Assembly: GCA_910584615.1 (NCBI GenBank)
Contig: CAJUAM010000014.1
Coordinates: 3,899-67,898 of the forward strand
DNA: 64,000 bases
Reading direction: 5' to 3'
DNA from: an uncultured Dorea sp.
GTDB taxonomy: Bacteria; Bacillota; Clostridia; Lachnospirales; Lachnospiraceae
Below are positions 8,379 to 17,216 of this stretch, piece after piece. Position numbers and translations under genes: made by a program. The notes under the pieces are model-generated. The model saw nothing but the letters and a program-made list of their open reading frames with translations. It searched no databases and was not told where the DNA came from. Position 1 is the stretch's first letter. Each line of letters opens with the position of its first letter.

Positions 8379-8410
8379 TAACAGGGCTGTTTAAATATCC
8401 AGCCCTGTTA
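8379..8410 (-). terminator. Terminator of the DUF1848 gene
   Basis: TAACAGGGCTG and CAGCCCTGTTA form an 11-bp perfect stem right at the 3' end of the DUF1848 gene, overlapping its stop codon, followed on the minus strand by TTTTAAT. Confidence 0.65.
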
Positions 8411-9346
8411 TATATCCCAAATAGTCAACTGCTTTTCTTTCCATGATACTACTTTTCTTTCTGTAATTTTATCATTTTCTGTAATCATTCCGCATAGAAG
8501 CGGGGAATCAACGTCATATAATCTGCAGTTTGCCTCAACTCTTTCTCGACTGACATTTGCATAGCAGTATTGGCATCCGTTTTTACATGTATTGTATGTG
8601 CCTACTTCAATACTTTGGATACAGCCGCATTCTTTTCTTTGATTTTTATCTTTGTCTGCTTTCAGTTTACATCCCGTAATTTTCTCGATCAATTCCTTAT
8701 CAATACAACAATTATGCTCTATTCCATACGGCGACATATCTAACCTTTCCGCGCATGTTGCCACTTTAATACCCCGACTGCCTGCAAGTAACGCAATTTC
8801 TCTTCCAAACGCTGCCAGTTCATCTTCTGACAATGAGAAAGAATTTAGAGCTCTCATACTTTTTTTATTTTTCGCGTATATATCTACAAAACTAATGACG
8901 CACCTGGATGTATAACCACATAATTCTTCCGCAATTTGTCTGAATGCTTTCAGATGATATTCCGGATTGTACTTTTCGGTAAAGATGATCGGATCGTACC
9001 GCCAGATCACCTTCTCCTTCCCAATCTTTAGTGACAGTTTCTGAAATACCGAAATCATATCTCTCTTATGGGGAACATTATATTCTATGTCATTGCCAAA
9101 TCCAGTAAGTGTAAATTGAAAATAATATTTATATGTGTCAAGTTCATCTAATCTCCCAAACATTGGTTCCGGATTTTTTGTCCAAAAGACAATACAATCC
9201 ACAACCTCCGGAGATAAGGTGATTTTACTGATCTGGCGGGCGTTCATCGGATTGCGGACATACAGATACCCTTCCTTTATTCTGTTAAAAAACCATTCAG
9301 AATAATAATTAGGTATATCTGTTCTGCGGCTGACACTTAAGACCAC
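8408..9346 (-). CDS. DUF1848 domain protein with C-terminal Fe-S-like cysteine motif
   Basis: A 312-residue protein with the DUF1848 opening SVSRRTDIPNYYSEWF, the middle VFWTKNP and IWRYDPI motifs, and a cysteine cluster near the C-terminus (CGC..., then CKNGCQYCYAN) that resembles an Fe-S or radical-SAM-like binding site. Enzymatic role is unknown. The start is GTG at 9346, preceded by AAGGAAG at seven bases. A terminator overlaps the stop. It marks the resumption of intact genes after the decayed patch, but its own AT content is still higher than the core genes downstream, so it may belong to the acquired segment. Confidence 0.85.
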   Translation of the reverse strand: MVLSVSRRTDIPNYYSEWFFNRIKEGYLYVRNPMNARQISKITLSPEVVDCIVFWTKNPEPMFGRLDELDTYKYYFQFTLTGFGNDIEYNVPHKRDMISVFQKLSLKIGKEKVIWRYDPIIFTEKYNPEYHLKAFRQIAEELCGYTSRCVISFVDIYAKNKKSMRALNSFSLSEDELAAFGREIALLAGSRGIKVATCAERLDMSPYGIEHNCCIDKELIEKITGCKLKADKDKNQRKECGCIQSIEVGTYNTCKNGCQYCYANVSRERVEANCRLYDVDSPLLCGMITENDKITERKVVSWKEKQLTIWDI

Positions 9347-9396
9347 TGTATCACTTCCTTATGAAATCAGGCATAAAAGAATCAAATATAGCTTGT

Positions 9397-9927
9397 TTAA
9401 GAAAAACCCATGCGCTCTTTCAATGCCTGATAGATTTTTTCAAATTGCGCGGAATCCTCTGTTGCTTTCACACAAGATAAGATCTCATGGCTATTTCCCT
9501 GACTATCTGTCAGAAACAGGGACTTTTTCCCATTTTCCTGAAGGTTCTCTTCTACTTTTATCATATCCGGGATAAAGTAGATAGATATATCTTTCTTGTA
9601 AGTAAGGACATAATCTTTTGCAGCCAGTACACGGCCATCCTGCGCGGTCAGCACATCGGCGGAGGCAAGCTGCCGAAAAAAATCTTCTCTTTCAGGTACA
9701 GTCTCAAGCTTTCCCTTCAATTCTTTCTGAGACTTTACATTAAAAACAGCAAGAACTATTCCTGCGACAGCCAGTATAAGAGCGATCACGATATTATTGA
9801 ACAGACTGATAAGGGCAAGACATAAAAGGCTCGCCCACACGATCATAGTAGTGCGCACCCTCTTTGCCCTCTCGCTGATAAAATCATAATATCTTTGCTG
9901 TCCTGCTGTCTGAATCCGATCCATCAT
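9397..9927 (-). CDS. Hypothetical membrane protein, two N-terminal helices
   Basis: A 176-residue protein. An amphipathic basic start is followed by two adjacent hydrophobic helices (about residues 27-46 and 48-65), and then a soluble domain of about 105 residues with alternating strands. This resembles YcxB-like or PH-like membrane-anchored proteins but I cannot assign it. The ATG at 9927 overlaps the trpS stop (ATGA type), so translation is probably coupled to trpS, and the two form an operon. A second ATG follows immediately. Linkage to trpS gives no clear functional clue. Confidence 0.65.
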   Translation of the reverse strand: MMDRIQTAGQQRYYDFISERAKRVRTTMIVWASLLCLALISLFNNIVIALILAVAGIVLAVFNVKSQKELKGKLETVPEREDFFRQLASADVLTAQDGRVLAAKDYVLTYKKDISIYFIPDMIKVEENLQENGKKSLFLTDSQGNSHEILSCVKATEDSAQFEKIYQALKERMGFS

Positions 9928-10928
9928 CGTATCCTTTCCGGAAATCCTACTTTTTTCTGCACTTTGCGCAAAGTCTTCATTGAAAAATAGTTTGCTTTTT
10001 CAGCATTATTTTTAATTACGCCATCAATATAAGCTTTGTCTTTCTCAAGCCTTGCCACCTCATCCTGCAAAGGCTTAAGCACAGAGACAACAGCTTCGCC
10101 CACAGCAAGCTTAAAATCACCGTAACCTTTCCCGTCAAATTCTTTTACAACTTCTTCAGGCGCTTTCTTTGTACATGCGCTGTAGATATCAATAAGGTTC
10201 TTTACTCCGGGCTGTTCATCCCGATAAAGGATACAAGCTTCGGAATCCGTTACGGCACGCTTGCACTTTCTCATGATCGTATCCGGATCATCCATCAGAT
10301 AAATACTTGCGTTTGGGTTCTCATCTGACTTAGACATCTTTTTTAACGGGTCCTGGAGACTCATGATCTTTGCTCCCACTTTGCCGATATAAGCCTCCGG
10401 TACGGTAAATACATCACCGTAAATATTATTAAAACGCTCCGCGATATCTCTCGTGATCTCCAGATGCTGCATCTGATCAACGCCTACCGGAACGACATCT
10501 GCCTGATAGAGAAGGATATCCGCCGCCATAAGCACCGGATAAGTAAAAAGCCCTGCGTTGATATTGTCCGCATGCTTTGCCGACTTATCCTTAAACTGGG
10601 TCATGCGGTTTAATTCTCCCATATAGGTAAAGCAATTTAAAATCCAGGCAAGTTCCGCGTGTCCGGACACATGGGACTGATAATAAATGCAGTTCTTTTC
10701 CGGATCGATACCTGCCGCAATATAAAGGGTCAGAAGCGCCCTCGCCCTTTTCCTGAGTGTTGCCGGATCCTGTCTTACCGTAATAGAATGCAGATCTACT
10801 ACACTGTAGAAACATTCATATTCATCACTGAGCGTCACCCAATTTTTCAACGCTCCCAGATAATTGCCAAGGGTCAGGTTACCCGTCGCCTGCATACCGC
10901 TGAATAAAACTTTTTTACCATTCATCAT
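9924..10928 (-). CDS. trpS: Tryptophanyl-tRNA synthetase
   Basis: Class I synthetase charging tRNA-Trp. The HIGH-equivalent GNYLGAL follows SGMQATGNLTL near the N-terminus, and KMSKSDENPN carries the second ATP-binding motif; length about 334 residues is normal. GGAGG is 10 bases before ATG 10928, so this is a better start than the in-frame TTG at 10937, which is too close; a second ATG follows at 10925. No T-box is seen in the short upstream gap. The downstream membrane protein gene overlaps by four bases. Confidence 0.96.
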   Translation of the reverse strand: MMNGKKVLFSGMQATGNLTLGNYLGALKNWVTLSDEYECFYSVVDLHSITVRQDPATLRKRARALLTLYIAAGIDPEKNCIYYQSHVSGHAELAWILNCFTYMGELNRMTQFKDKSAKHADNINAGLFTYPVLMAADILLYQADVVPVGVDQMQHLEITRDIAERFNNIYGDVFTVPEAYIGKVGAKIMSLQDPLKKMSKSDENPNASIYLMDDPDTIMRKCKRAVTDSEACILYRDEQPGVKNLIDIYSACTKKAPEEVVKEFDGKGYGDFKLAVGEAVVSVLKPLQDEVARLEKDKAYIDGVIKNNAEKANYFSMKTLRKVQKKVGFPERIR

Positions 10929-11011
10929 CTTTCTCAATCCTCCAAATCTCTTATCTATATTAATATTATTATTTCCATCCTGATTTTAACGTGTCTTTTG
11001 CTTTGCGATCA

Positions 11012-11641
11012 TTACCACGCTTTCACTTCATCTTTGTAATAAGCAAGATTTTCTGACAAGATCACCGGCAGCCCATCTTTCACTTCTACTTCTGTGACAG
11101 CACAGTTTTTATGTACTCCCTTGCCCCAGTATTCAGATACCGGTTTATTTTTCATCACATTCAGCATTCCGCACAAAGCCGCCCCGTGGGTTGTTATCAA
11201 TACATTTTTCTCTCTCAGATCATCTCTTTGATATAATTCTTCAAGGAAATCTTCAAGGCGCTCTCTCATCATATAAAAGTCCTCACCGCCCCGCGGTGCC
11301 CTGTAACGCTCCGGTGCTTCAAAAAAATAACGGAATTCTTCAGGAAGATTCCACCCTTCCTTAGAACAGCATCCGCCTTCCCAATCTCCGAATGCCATCT
11401 CGATAATACGCTCATCCGTAACAATCGGGACATCCTTTCCGTTAAGGATCAGTTCTGCCGTCTCTACCGCTCTTGAAAGCGGACTGCTGATGCAAAGCCC
11501 AAAAGAAATATCCGAAAGCCCCGCTCCTGTCTCTGCCGCCAGATGCCTGCCGAACTCATTCAGCGCAATATCTACCTGTCCCTGGAGCTTTCTCGTCTTG
11601 TTCCAATCAGTTTCACCGTGCCGTACCATGTATAATTTCAT
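11012..11641 (-). CDS. Histidine phosphatase family protein
   Basis: A 209-residue phosphatase of the phosphoglycerate mutase-like superfamily. The RHGE motif (MVRHGETDW, residues 4-12) gives the catalytic His, SPLSRAVETAE the conserved Arg region, and THGAAL the second His. GGGAGG precedes the ATG at 11641; the open frame upstream of it has no such site. Possible relatives include alpha-ribazole phosphatase (CobC) and GpmB, but there is no cobalamin gene nearby. Substrate not assigned. Confidence 0.88.
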   Translation of the reverse strand: MKLYMVRHGETDWNKTRKLQGQVDIALNEFGRHLAAETGAGLSDISFGLCISSPLSRAVETAELILNGKDVPIVTDERIIEMAFGDWEGGCCSKEGWNLPEEFRYFFEAPERYRAPRGGEDFYMMRERLEDFLEELYQRDDLREKNVLITTHGAALCGMLNVMKNKPVSEYWGKGVHKNCAVTEVEVKDGLPVILSENLAYYKDEVKAW

Positions 11642-11884
11642 CTGCCGCGCCTCCCGCCTGATATACTGCATACAAATAATCCAACAATTAAGTTTCAAAG
11701 CCGCCGCCCAAAATACATTGAAAGACTTCCTTTGAAACATACTTAATAAGTATATCACAACTCTCCTTACTTTTCACCGTCAATTTAGCATAATATAAAA
11801 AGACATATACCTTGATAAATGCTGTTTTGTTTATCAGAAAAAAATGTTATACTTAAGCTACTATGAACAAAGGAGACAAAAATT

Positions 11885-12364
11885 ATGGAAAAAATCACCA
11901 GTTTCACCGTAGACCATCTGCGGCTCGTTCCGGGCGTATATGTATCCCGGATAGATCACGTAGCAGACAACCCAGTCACTACCTTCGATCTACGCATGAC
12001 AAAGCCAAACTGTGAGCCTGTCATGAATACGGCGGAGATGCATACTATCGAACATCTGGCCGCCACATTCTTACGCAATCATAAGGAATATGCCGATAAG
12101 ACCATCTATTTTGGTCCTATGGGCTGCCGTACCGGCTTTTATCTTGTCCTGTCAGGCGAATATACATCAGAGGACATCATACCTCTTATGATCGAACTGT
12201 ACCAGTTCATGGCTGGTTTTGAAGGCGATATTCCAGGCGCGGCCGCAAAAGACTGCGGAAATTATCTGGATATGAATCTTCCTATGGCAAGATATCTCTC
12301 CAAAAAATATCTGGACGAGGTACTTTTGCATATTACAAAAGAACAGTTGAATTACCCATGCTAA
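11885..12364 (+). CDS. luxS: S-ribosylhomocysteine lyase
   Basis: LuxS cleaves S-ribosylhomocysteine to homocysteine and DPD, the AI-2 precursor, in the activated methyl cycle. The 159-residue product contains the metal-binding HTIEHLAATFLRNH (HxxEH) and the GPMGCRTGFYL block with the catalytic Cys. AAAGGAG precedes the ATG. A short inverted repeat (GATAAA / TTTATC) lies upstream near 11813-11836. It is a single-gene unit ended by a strong terminator and is surrounded by minus-strand genes. With metA, cysE and cysS in the window it fits a sulfur amino acid theme, though not physically clustered. Confidence 0.97.
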   Translation: MEKITSFTVDHLRLVPGVYVSRIDHVADNPVTTFDLRMTKPNCEPVMNTAEMHTIEHLAATFLRNHKEYADKTIYFGPMGCRTGFYLVLSGEYTSEDIIPLMIELYQFMAGFEGDIPGAAAKDCGNYLDMNLPMARYLSKKYLDEVLLHITKEQLNYPC

Positions 12365-12377
12365 AAACATATAATTT

Positions 12378-12404
12378 AAGAAGCCCTGCGCGGGCTTCTT
12401 TTTT
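12378..12404 (+). terminator. Intrinsic terminator of luxS
   Basis: AAGAAGCCC-TGCG-CGGGCTTCTT followed by T-run; GC-rich stem directly after the luxS stop. It may serve both strands, since telA ends just beyond on the minus strand. Confidence 0.85.
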
Positions 12405-12419
12405 GTCTGTCTTCCTATA

Positions 12420-13547
12420 TTATATCTTAAGAAGCTTCGCCTTAAGCTCCTGTTCCATCTTATACATCTCCTGCTCTGCCTCGGCACGCTTCTGCCTGCC
12501 CTCCTGCTGGATCTTCATAACCTCATCAAGTGTCGCGATCAGCGTCTCATTGGTGTGCTTAAGCGTCTCTATCTCTACAATGCCCCGCTCAGATTCCCTT
12601 GCAGATTCCACAGCCGCCATCTGAAGCTTCTTTGCGTTCTTATTAAGAAGTTCGTTTGTCATATCGGTTACTTCTCTCTGAACCATAGCCGCCTTTTTTG
12701 AGTGCTCCACGCCAAGGGCAAGCACCATCTGGCTCTTCCAGAGAGGGATCGTATTGACAATAGTAGACTGGATCTTTTCTGCCATCAGCGTATCATTACT
12801 CTGTACCATCCTGATCTGGGGCGCGGTCTGCAAAGAAATAGTCCTTGTCAGTTCCAGATCATGGATCTTCTTTTCAAAGCGGCTGCACATAGCATCCATA
12901 TCTTTCGCCGCCTGCGCATCCTCTGCAAGCCCCGTCCTCTCAGCTTTTAAAAGCAGTTCCTGAAGCTTAACGCTTCTTGTCTCCTGAAGCTTTTTCTTTC
13001 CGGCCATAATGTACATAGACAATTCTTTAAAATATGTCAGATTCAGCTCATACATTTTATCAAGCAGAGCTATATCTTTAAGAAGCTGTATCTGATGATT
13101 CTCAAGTACCCTGCATATGTGGCTGATGTTTGTCTCAGCCTTAGCGTATTTAGTTTTCATCGCCTGCATTTTATTCGACGTTTTCTTAAAAATTCCCAGA
13201 AGACCTTTTTCTTCCTCCTCGTCAAAATCCCTAAGTTCCTTCACTACCCCTGAAAGCAGCTCCCCGACCTCTCCCAGCTCTTTTGTCTTTACATTCTCAA
13301 GCGCGGATTCCGAAAAATCCGCCATTTTTTTCTGGGTACCCGCGCCGTACTGCAATATCACGGAAGAATTAGTCAGATCGATCTGCTCTGCAAATGCTTC
13401 TACCTGCCTTTTTTCTTCTTCTGACAGCACGCTGTCGTCCCATGTCTCCTGTGGTTTTTCCGGTACTGGCATTCTCTTTTCGTTTTCCTCTTTAAATGGC
13501 TCTAACGTAAGCTCCGGCACCGCCGCAAACTCCTTAAATTCACTCAT
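12420..13547 (-). CDS. Toxic anion resistance protein, TelA family
   Basis: A 375-residue, mostly helical, charged protein with the TelA/KlaA pattern: a long coiled-coil region, VVKELRDFD, the central ICRVLENHQIQLLKDIALLDKMYE part, and the PLWKSQMVLALG block near the C-terminus. The family is linked to tellurite and antimicrobial envelope stress in other bacteria, but its biochemical role is unclear. It follows the XpaC-like gene by 15 bases, a pairing seen in other Firmicutes (yaaN-xpaC), so they form an operon with xpaC first. TERMINATOR: the luxS hairpin lies just past its stop. Confidence 0.9.
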   Translation of the reverse strand: MSEFKEFAAVPELTLEPFKEENEKRMPVPEKPQETWDDSVLSEEEKRQVEAFAEQIDLTNSSVILQYGAGTQKKMADFSESALENVKTKELGEVGELLSGVVKELRDFDEEEEKGLLGIFKKTSNKMQAMKTKYAKAETNISHICRVLENHQIQLLKDIALLDKMYELNLTYFKELSMYIMAGKKKLQETRSVKLQELLLKAERTGLAEDAQAAKDMDAMCSRFEKKIHDLELTRTISLQTAPQIRMVQSNDTLMAEKIQSTIVNTIPLWKSQMVLALGVEHSKKAAMVQREVTDMTNELLNKNAKKLQMAAVESARESERGIVEIETLKHTNETLIATLDEVMKIQQEGRQKRAEAEQEMYKMEQELKAKLLKI

Positions 13548-13562
13548 CCTGATCTCTCTCCT

Positions 13563-14768
13563 TTACCTTTTCCACTCATCTTTGGCAAGCCCTTCCTGCG
13601 CAAGCATAGTCCGCAGTACAGTTATATCCGACGACACATCCCACGCCGTATCCTGAAACATATCATCTAAAAGCTTTTCAAATGCCATATTCAAGGTATC
13701 CAAAGTCCCTTCAATCTCTGACTTGGAGGATAAAATATTCTCACCCTGTACCGGCTGCGCGTCCAGTTCCTGATAAGCATCTAAAAGCTTCACCGTCGTA
13801 GGAAGGTAGTAATCCATCAGCCGTCTGATGTCTCCTACTGATTCCGGATCCTGTTCTACCCGGTCAAATATCTTGTCGATTAAAAGCTCCATGCGGGATA
13901 TCTTTGCAGATATCTCCTGTCCTGAAATTTCCTCGCCGCACTTATGGATCCTGCGGATATAGCGGTCGCCTTCTTCAATGATCTTACTGATCTGCGGATC
14001 AAGTCCTTCCTTTTCTTCCGGCTTTTTCTTTTTCTCTTCCCGCTTACGTTTTTGCTCTAACTGCCTTTTCTCTTTTTCTTCCCGCTCATTTTGTATCCTT
14101 TTATTTTCCAATCCGCAGTACTGCTCATACATGGAATTTGTAACGATCAGACATGTCTGGTTTCCTACAAGATATCCTTCTAAAAACCAGTTCTTTCTTA
14201 TCATATATCTTAAATCCCGAACCACCGCAGAAGCCTTCCTGCCCACTTTATCCGACAATTCTTTTATATTGCAGTATTCCCGTGTACCGATGGTACGTAC
14301 ATAGATCCTGAAGCGTTCCTCCCTCTTGAGCCTGCGAAAGCCCTTCCACGCAAATAACCCTGCAACAACGCCTAAGCCTCCGAATATTCCAAGCGACAAC
14401 TTAATTCCCGCTCCCCCACCGCCAATTCCCAGTATCGGACCTGCTCCCAGCACCGTCCCTGCGATTCCAAATGCCATCAAAAGAAAAAACAACAGTCCCA
14501 GGCTTCCTCCTGCCGCCAGAAATACGTATCCCCACACCTTCACAGAGGTTGTCCTGCGGTATACATGAGGGACTTTCGGTCCGCTCTTTTCAACACTCCG
14601 GACAGCAGGTCCCCCTGCATGCTTAATACCGTCAGAAATACTGTCCATTGCACGGTTTACTGTATCCGAAACTGTCTGACTCAATTTTTCAAAATCCTGA
14701 GCATCTATCGCGCTCTGCACCGTATCTTTTATGCTGTCCGCGAACTTTTCCCAATCCTGATTCATCAT
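13563..14768 (-). CDS. XpaC-like 5-bromo-4-chloroindolyl phosphate hydrolysis family protein
   Basis: A 401-residue membrane protein. The N-terminal 80 residues are helical and include repeated DTV...A..DFEKL patterns; two hydrophobic Gly-rich segments follow (about 75-150), then a segment that looks like a small winged helix (RIYVRTIGTREYCNIKELSDKVGRK), a basic coiled coil rich in Lys/Glu, and the XpaC-type C-terminal domain. Starts at the first of two ATG codons. It precedes telA closely. The family name comes from a reporter assay and does not describe a known cellular reaction. The three-part build suggests a membrane-tethered partner for TelA. Confidence 0.75.
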   Translation of the reverse strand: MMNQDWEKFADSIKDTVQSAIDAQDFEKLSQTVSDTVNRAMDSISDGIKHAGGPAVRSVEKSGPKVPHVYRRTTSVKVWGYVFLAAGGSLGLLFFLLMAFGIAGTVLGAGPILGIGGGGAGIKLSLGIFGGLGVVAGLFAWKGFRRLKREERFRIYVRTIGTREYCNIKELSDKVGRKASAVVRDLRYMIRKNWFLEGYLVGNQTCLIVTNSMYEQYCGLENKRIQNEREEKEKRQLEQKRKREEKKKKPEEKEGLDPQISKIIEEGDRYIRRIHKCGEEISGQEISAKISRMELLIDKIFDRVEQDPESVGDIRRLMDYYLPTTVKLLDAYQELDAQPVQGENILSSKSEIEGTLDTLNMAFEKLLDDMFQDTAWDVSSDITVLRTMLAQEGLAKDEWKR

Positions 14769-14889
14769 CGCGCCTTCGCACCCCTTTATCTATCTGCTGT
14801 ACTCGTAAACTTTTTCCATTGTATCACATTCTGATTATGAATGCACTCCCTTCCCGCTTTTTTTATACGAGATCACTGTATCTGTAAAA

Positions 14890-15756
14890 TCACTTCTTTT
14901 CAGGGAACTTTTTATCTATATATTGTGTCACTCCCAAAGAAAACCATATATCATACCTGGATTTCTTTAGAAACAATAAATTACTGGATTCATTTCCCAT
15001 TTTATTATCCATTGCGTTTAATTGTTTTTCCACGTCAGCATTCCTCCTCACTTCTGAGCCATATATTTGAAACTGATAATTCGTAAATTGATATGTCGAC
15101 CATATAATATATTGCAGACCGATTGCATACTCAGATAGCTTCAAAGAATTTAAGTGAACTACTTTATCATCCGGCATAGATGATAAAGTCCCGTCATTCA
15201 CTATAAAATCATGATACTCCCTTAAAAATTTTATTTTCTTTGTTTCCTTCTTTAAAAATTTTACAAGATTCAGATTCACATCACTCAGGCAAAAGTCATC
15301 ATAATAGATCATATCGTTCCCTCCTCCAAACTCCCTCTTTTCTTCATAGATCCCTATCAACTCAGAAGCATATCGGGCAGATTCTCCATTAGCAAGTGCA
15401 CTATCTTTTATGATGTTCTCATCCATTAATTGTTTTATCGCATCTTCCGTCAGAAAATCCAGATTAAATAAGAACAGCATCTCATATATATTTTCTTCCT
15501 TACATGAAAATTCACCATCTATCTTTTTTGTGACATCAACTTTAGACACAATGTCTGATGCCCTCTGCATAAATTGGTCATAACCCACTGTTCTGACAAC
15601 AATATCCATATTTGTTTCATTTTCATCTCCTATAATCTTATCGACTAATGGAAAGCCCGAAAAAAACATTCCCGCGGCTAAAACCGTTAAAAACAATATA
15701 GAAATTACTACTACTTTAATTATTTTTGTTGTTGCATTTTTTTGTTTTGACTTCAT
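14890..15756 (-). CDS. Hypothetical single-pass extracytoplasmic protein
   Basis: A 288-residue protein with a Lys-rich start and one N-terminal hydrophobic helix (IKVVVISILFLTVLAAGMFF, about residues 13-33), which acts as a signal anchor. The rest is hydrophilic and probably extracytoplasmic, with no lipobox or repeat. GAGGT sits 6 bases before ATG 15756. Codon use is more AT-rich than the ribosomal genes upstream and telA/xpaC downstream, which suggests lineage-specific gain. No family recognised. Confidence 0.65.
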   Translation of the reverse strand: MKSKQKNATTKIIKVVVISILFLTVLAAGMFFSGFPLVDKIIGDENETNMDIVVRTVGYDQFMQRASDIVSKVDVTKKIDGEFSCKEENIYEMLFLFNLDFLTEDAIKQLMDENIIKDSALANGESARYASELIGIYEEKREFGGGNDMIYYDDFCLSDVNLNLVKFLKKETKKIKFLREYHDFIVNDGTLSSMPDDKVVHLNSLKLSEYAIGLQYIIWSTYQFTNYQFQIYGSEVRRNADVEKQLNAMDNKMGNESSNLLFLKKSRYDIWFSLGVTQYIDKKFPEKK

Positions 15757-15828
15757 TTATTTACCTCATAACTGACATTCCAAAATAACTATTTGTCATA
15801 TTTTTGAAAACCGGGTCTATAAGAAAAA

Positions 15829-15852
15829 ACAAACTGCCTCAGGGCAGTTTGT
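15829..15852 (-). terminator. Terminator of infC-rpmI-rplT
   Basis: ACAAACTGCC-CTGA-GGCAGTTTGT followed by TTTTTTC on the minus strand, about 20 bases after the rplT stop. Confidence 0.88.
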
Positions 15853-15873
15853 TTACATAATCTCTCTATGATT

Positions 15874-16230
15874 TTATGCAAGCTTAGCTTTTGCAAGCTC
15901 TGCTACAGATGTAAAGCCTTCTGCGTCATTTACAGCCATCTCAGCCAGCATCTTTCTATTAATATCAATATTCGCCAGCTTAAGGCCATGCATCAGTTTA
16001 CTGTAGGACAGTCCATTCATTCTTGCAGCAGCGTTGATACGCGCGATCCAGAGCTGACGCATCTGACGTTTTCTCTGCTTTCTTCCTGCGTATGCAGATG
16101 TAAGCGCCCTCATAACAGACTGTTTTGCAACTCTGTACTGTTTAGAACGTGCTCCTCTGTATCCCTTCGCTAATTTTAAAGTTCTATTATGTCTTTTTTT
16201 AGCGTTTAATCCGCCTTTGATTCTTGCCAT
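15874..16230 (-). CDS. rplT: 50S ribosomal protein L20
   Basis: 118 residues, very basic, with the L20 opening MARIKGGLNAKKRHNRTLKLAKG and the RQLWIARINAA core. L20 binds 23S rRNA and is needed for early 50S assembly. In Firmicutes it also represses its own operon by binding the infC leader, and a leader of the right kind is present here. Third gene of infC-rpmI-rplT, ended by a strong terminator. Confidence 0.98.
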   Translation of the reverse strand: MARIKGGLNAKKRHNRTLKLAKGYRGARSKQYRVAKQSVMRALTSAYAGRKQRKRQMRQLWIARINAAARMNGLSYSKLMHGLKLANIDINRKMLAEMAVNDAEGFTSVAELAKAKLA

Positions 16231-16276
16231 CTCTTATATCCTCCTTCAAATTCTTACCATCTGTGACAGCCTAAGC

Positions 16277-16474
16277 TTACAGATACGGCAATACTTTCTT
16301 CATGTTCTTTACGTTTGTTGCATCCGTAACAGTTGGTTTTCTAAGATTTCTTTTTCTTTTTGTAGACTTCTTAGTTAAGATATGGCTCTTATAAGCTTTA
16401 TTTCTGACCAGCTTTCCTGTACCTGTCTTTTTGAAGCGCTTTGCAGCTGCTCTATTTGTTTTGATTTTTGGCAT
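16277..16474 (-). CDS. rpmI: 50S ribosomal protein L35
   Basis: 65 residues, basic, with the L35 pattern MPKIKTNRAAAKRFKKTGTG and a C-terminal RKPTVTDATNVKNMKKVLPYL-like end. It lies between infC (30 bases) and rplT (46 bases) in the standard order. Confidence 0.98.
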   Translation of the reverse strand: MPKIKTNRAAAKRFKKTGTGKLVRNKAYKSHILTKKSTKRKRNLRKPTVTDATNVKNMKKVLPYL

Positions 16475-16504
16475 ATTAATTTCCTCCTTAATTTGTATAT
16501 ATTT

Positions 16505-17011
16505 TTAACGTTTTTCAGTTAAAACCATACTCATATTTCTGCCTTCCAGCTTTGGCTGTTTCTCAACTGTCGCAACATCCGCAAGCTGCTTCGCAAAATC
16601 GTCTAAAATATGCTTGCTCTGCTGCACATGAGCCATCTCACGCCCTCTGAAACGCAGGGTAACCTTTACTTTATTACCTTTGCTGATAAATTTTTTAGCA
16701 TTATTCACTTTTGTATTCAAGTCATTCGTGTCGATGTTCGGTGAAAGACGCACTTCCTTGATTTCAACTGTCTTCTGCTTTTTCTTCGCTTCTTTTTCTT
16801 TTCTCGCAAGCTCATAACGGTATTTTCCATAGTCAATGATCTTGCAAACCGGCGGCTGTGCCTTCGGAGCAACCTTCACTAAATCCAGCTCTGCCTCCTG
16901 CGCAAGCCGCATTGCCTCTCTCGAAGACATAATTCCGAGCTGTTCTCCGTTCTCGCCAATCAAACGTATTTCCTTGTCTCTAATCTGCCCGTTAATCATT
17001 AAATCGCTAAT
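16505..17011 (-). CDS. infC: Translation initiation factor IF-3, AUU start
   Basis: IF-3 prevents premature 50S joining and rejects non-standard start codons. The product has the N-domain opening INGQIRDKEIRLIG, a Lys-rich linker (ARKEKEAKKKQK) and the C-domain RFRGREMAH. The first ATG (16999) has no ribosome site at a workable distance. ATT at 17011-17009 is in frame, four codons earlier, and GGAGGT at 17025-17020 lies exactly 8 bases before it. The AUU start of infC is known from E. coli and Bacillus-type genes and allows IF-3 to repress its own synthesis. The 168-residue form is therefore preferred. First gene of the operon. Confidence 0.93.
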   Translation of the reverse strand: MSDLMINGQIRDKEIRLIGENGEQLGIMSSREAMRLAQEAELDLVKVAPKAQPPVCKIIDYGKYRYELARKEKEAKKKQKTVEIKEVRLSPNIDTNDLNTKVNNAKKFISKGNKVKVTLRFRGREMAHVQQSKHILDDFAKQLADVATVEKQPKLEGRNMSMVLTEKR

Positions 17012-17177
17012 CGTAGTGCACCTCCATCAAATAAAATAAGTGAATAGTTTAAGACTATCCACTTACATATCTGCATAAAAATCCCCATCCAGGAATCTGC
17101 CATACACAATATCAAACCAATAGTCACCCGCTTGTGCTATGGTGAGAGTGGATACTCTGCTTTCTTTTCTTCACACA
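17012..17177 (-). promoter_or_regulatory. infC leader, transcription attenuator of the L20 type
   Basis: The leader runs about 165 bases. Near its 3' end AAGTGGATAG (17064-17055) pairs with CTATTCACTT (17047-17038), followed by TTTTATTT: an intrinsic terminator. Upstream, TATCCACT (17154-17147) can pair with AGTGGATA of the terminator, giving a competing antiterminator. This is the expected layout for L20-controlled attenuation of infC-rpmI-rplT in Firmicutes. Confidence 0.72.
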
Positions 17178-17183
17178 AAAATT

Positions 17184-17212
17184 ATCATAGCACAGGGATC
17201 CTAAAATGTCAA
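17184..17212 (-). promoter_or_regulatory. Sigma-A promoter of infC-rpmI-rplT
   Basis: TTGACA (17212-17207) and TATGAT (17189-17184) with a 17-base spacer on the minus strand; it lies in the gap just after the upstream B3/4 gene stop. Confidence 0.8.
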
Positions 17213-17216
17213 CGCT

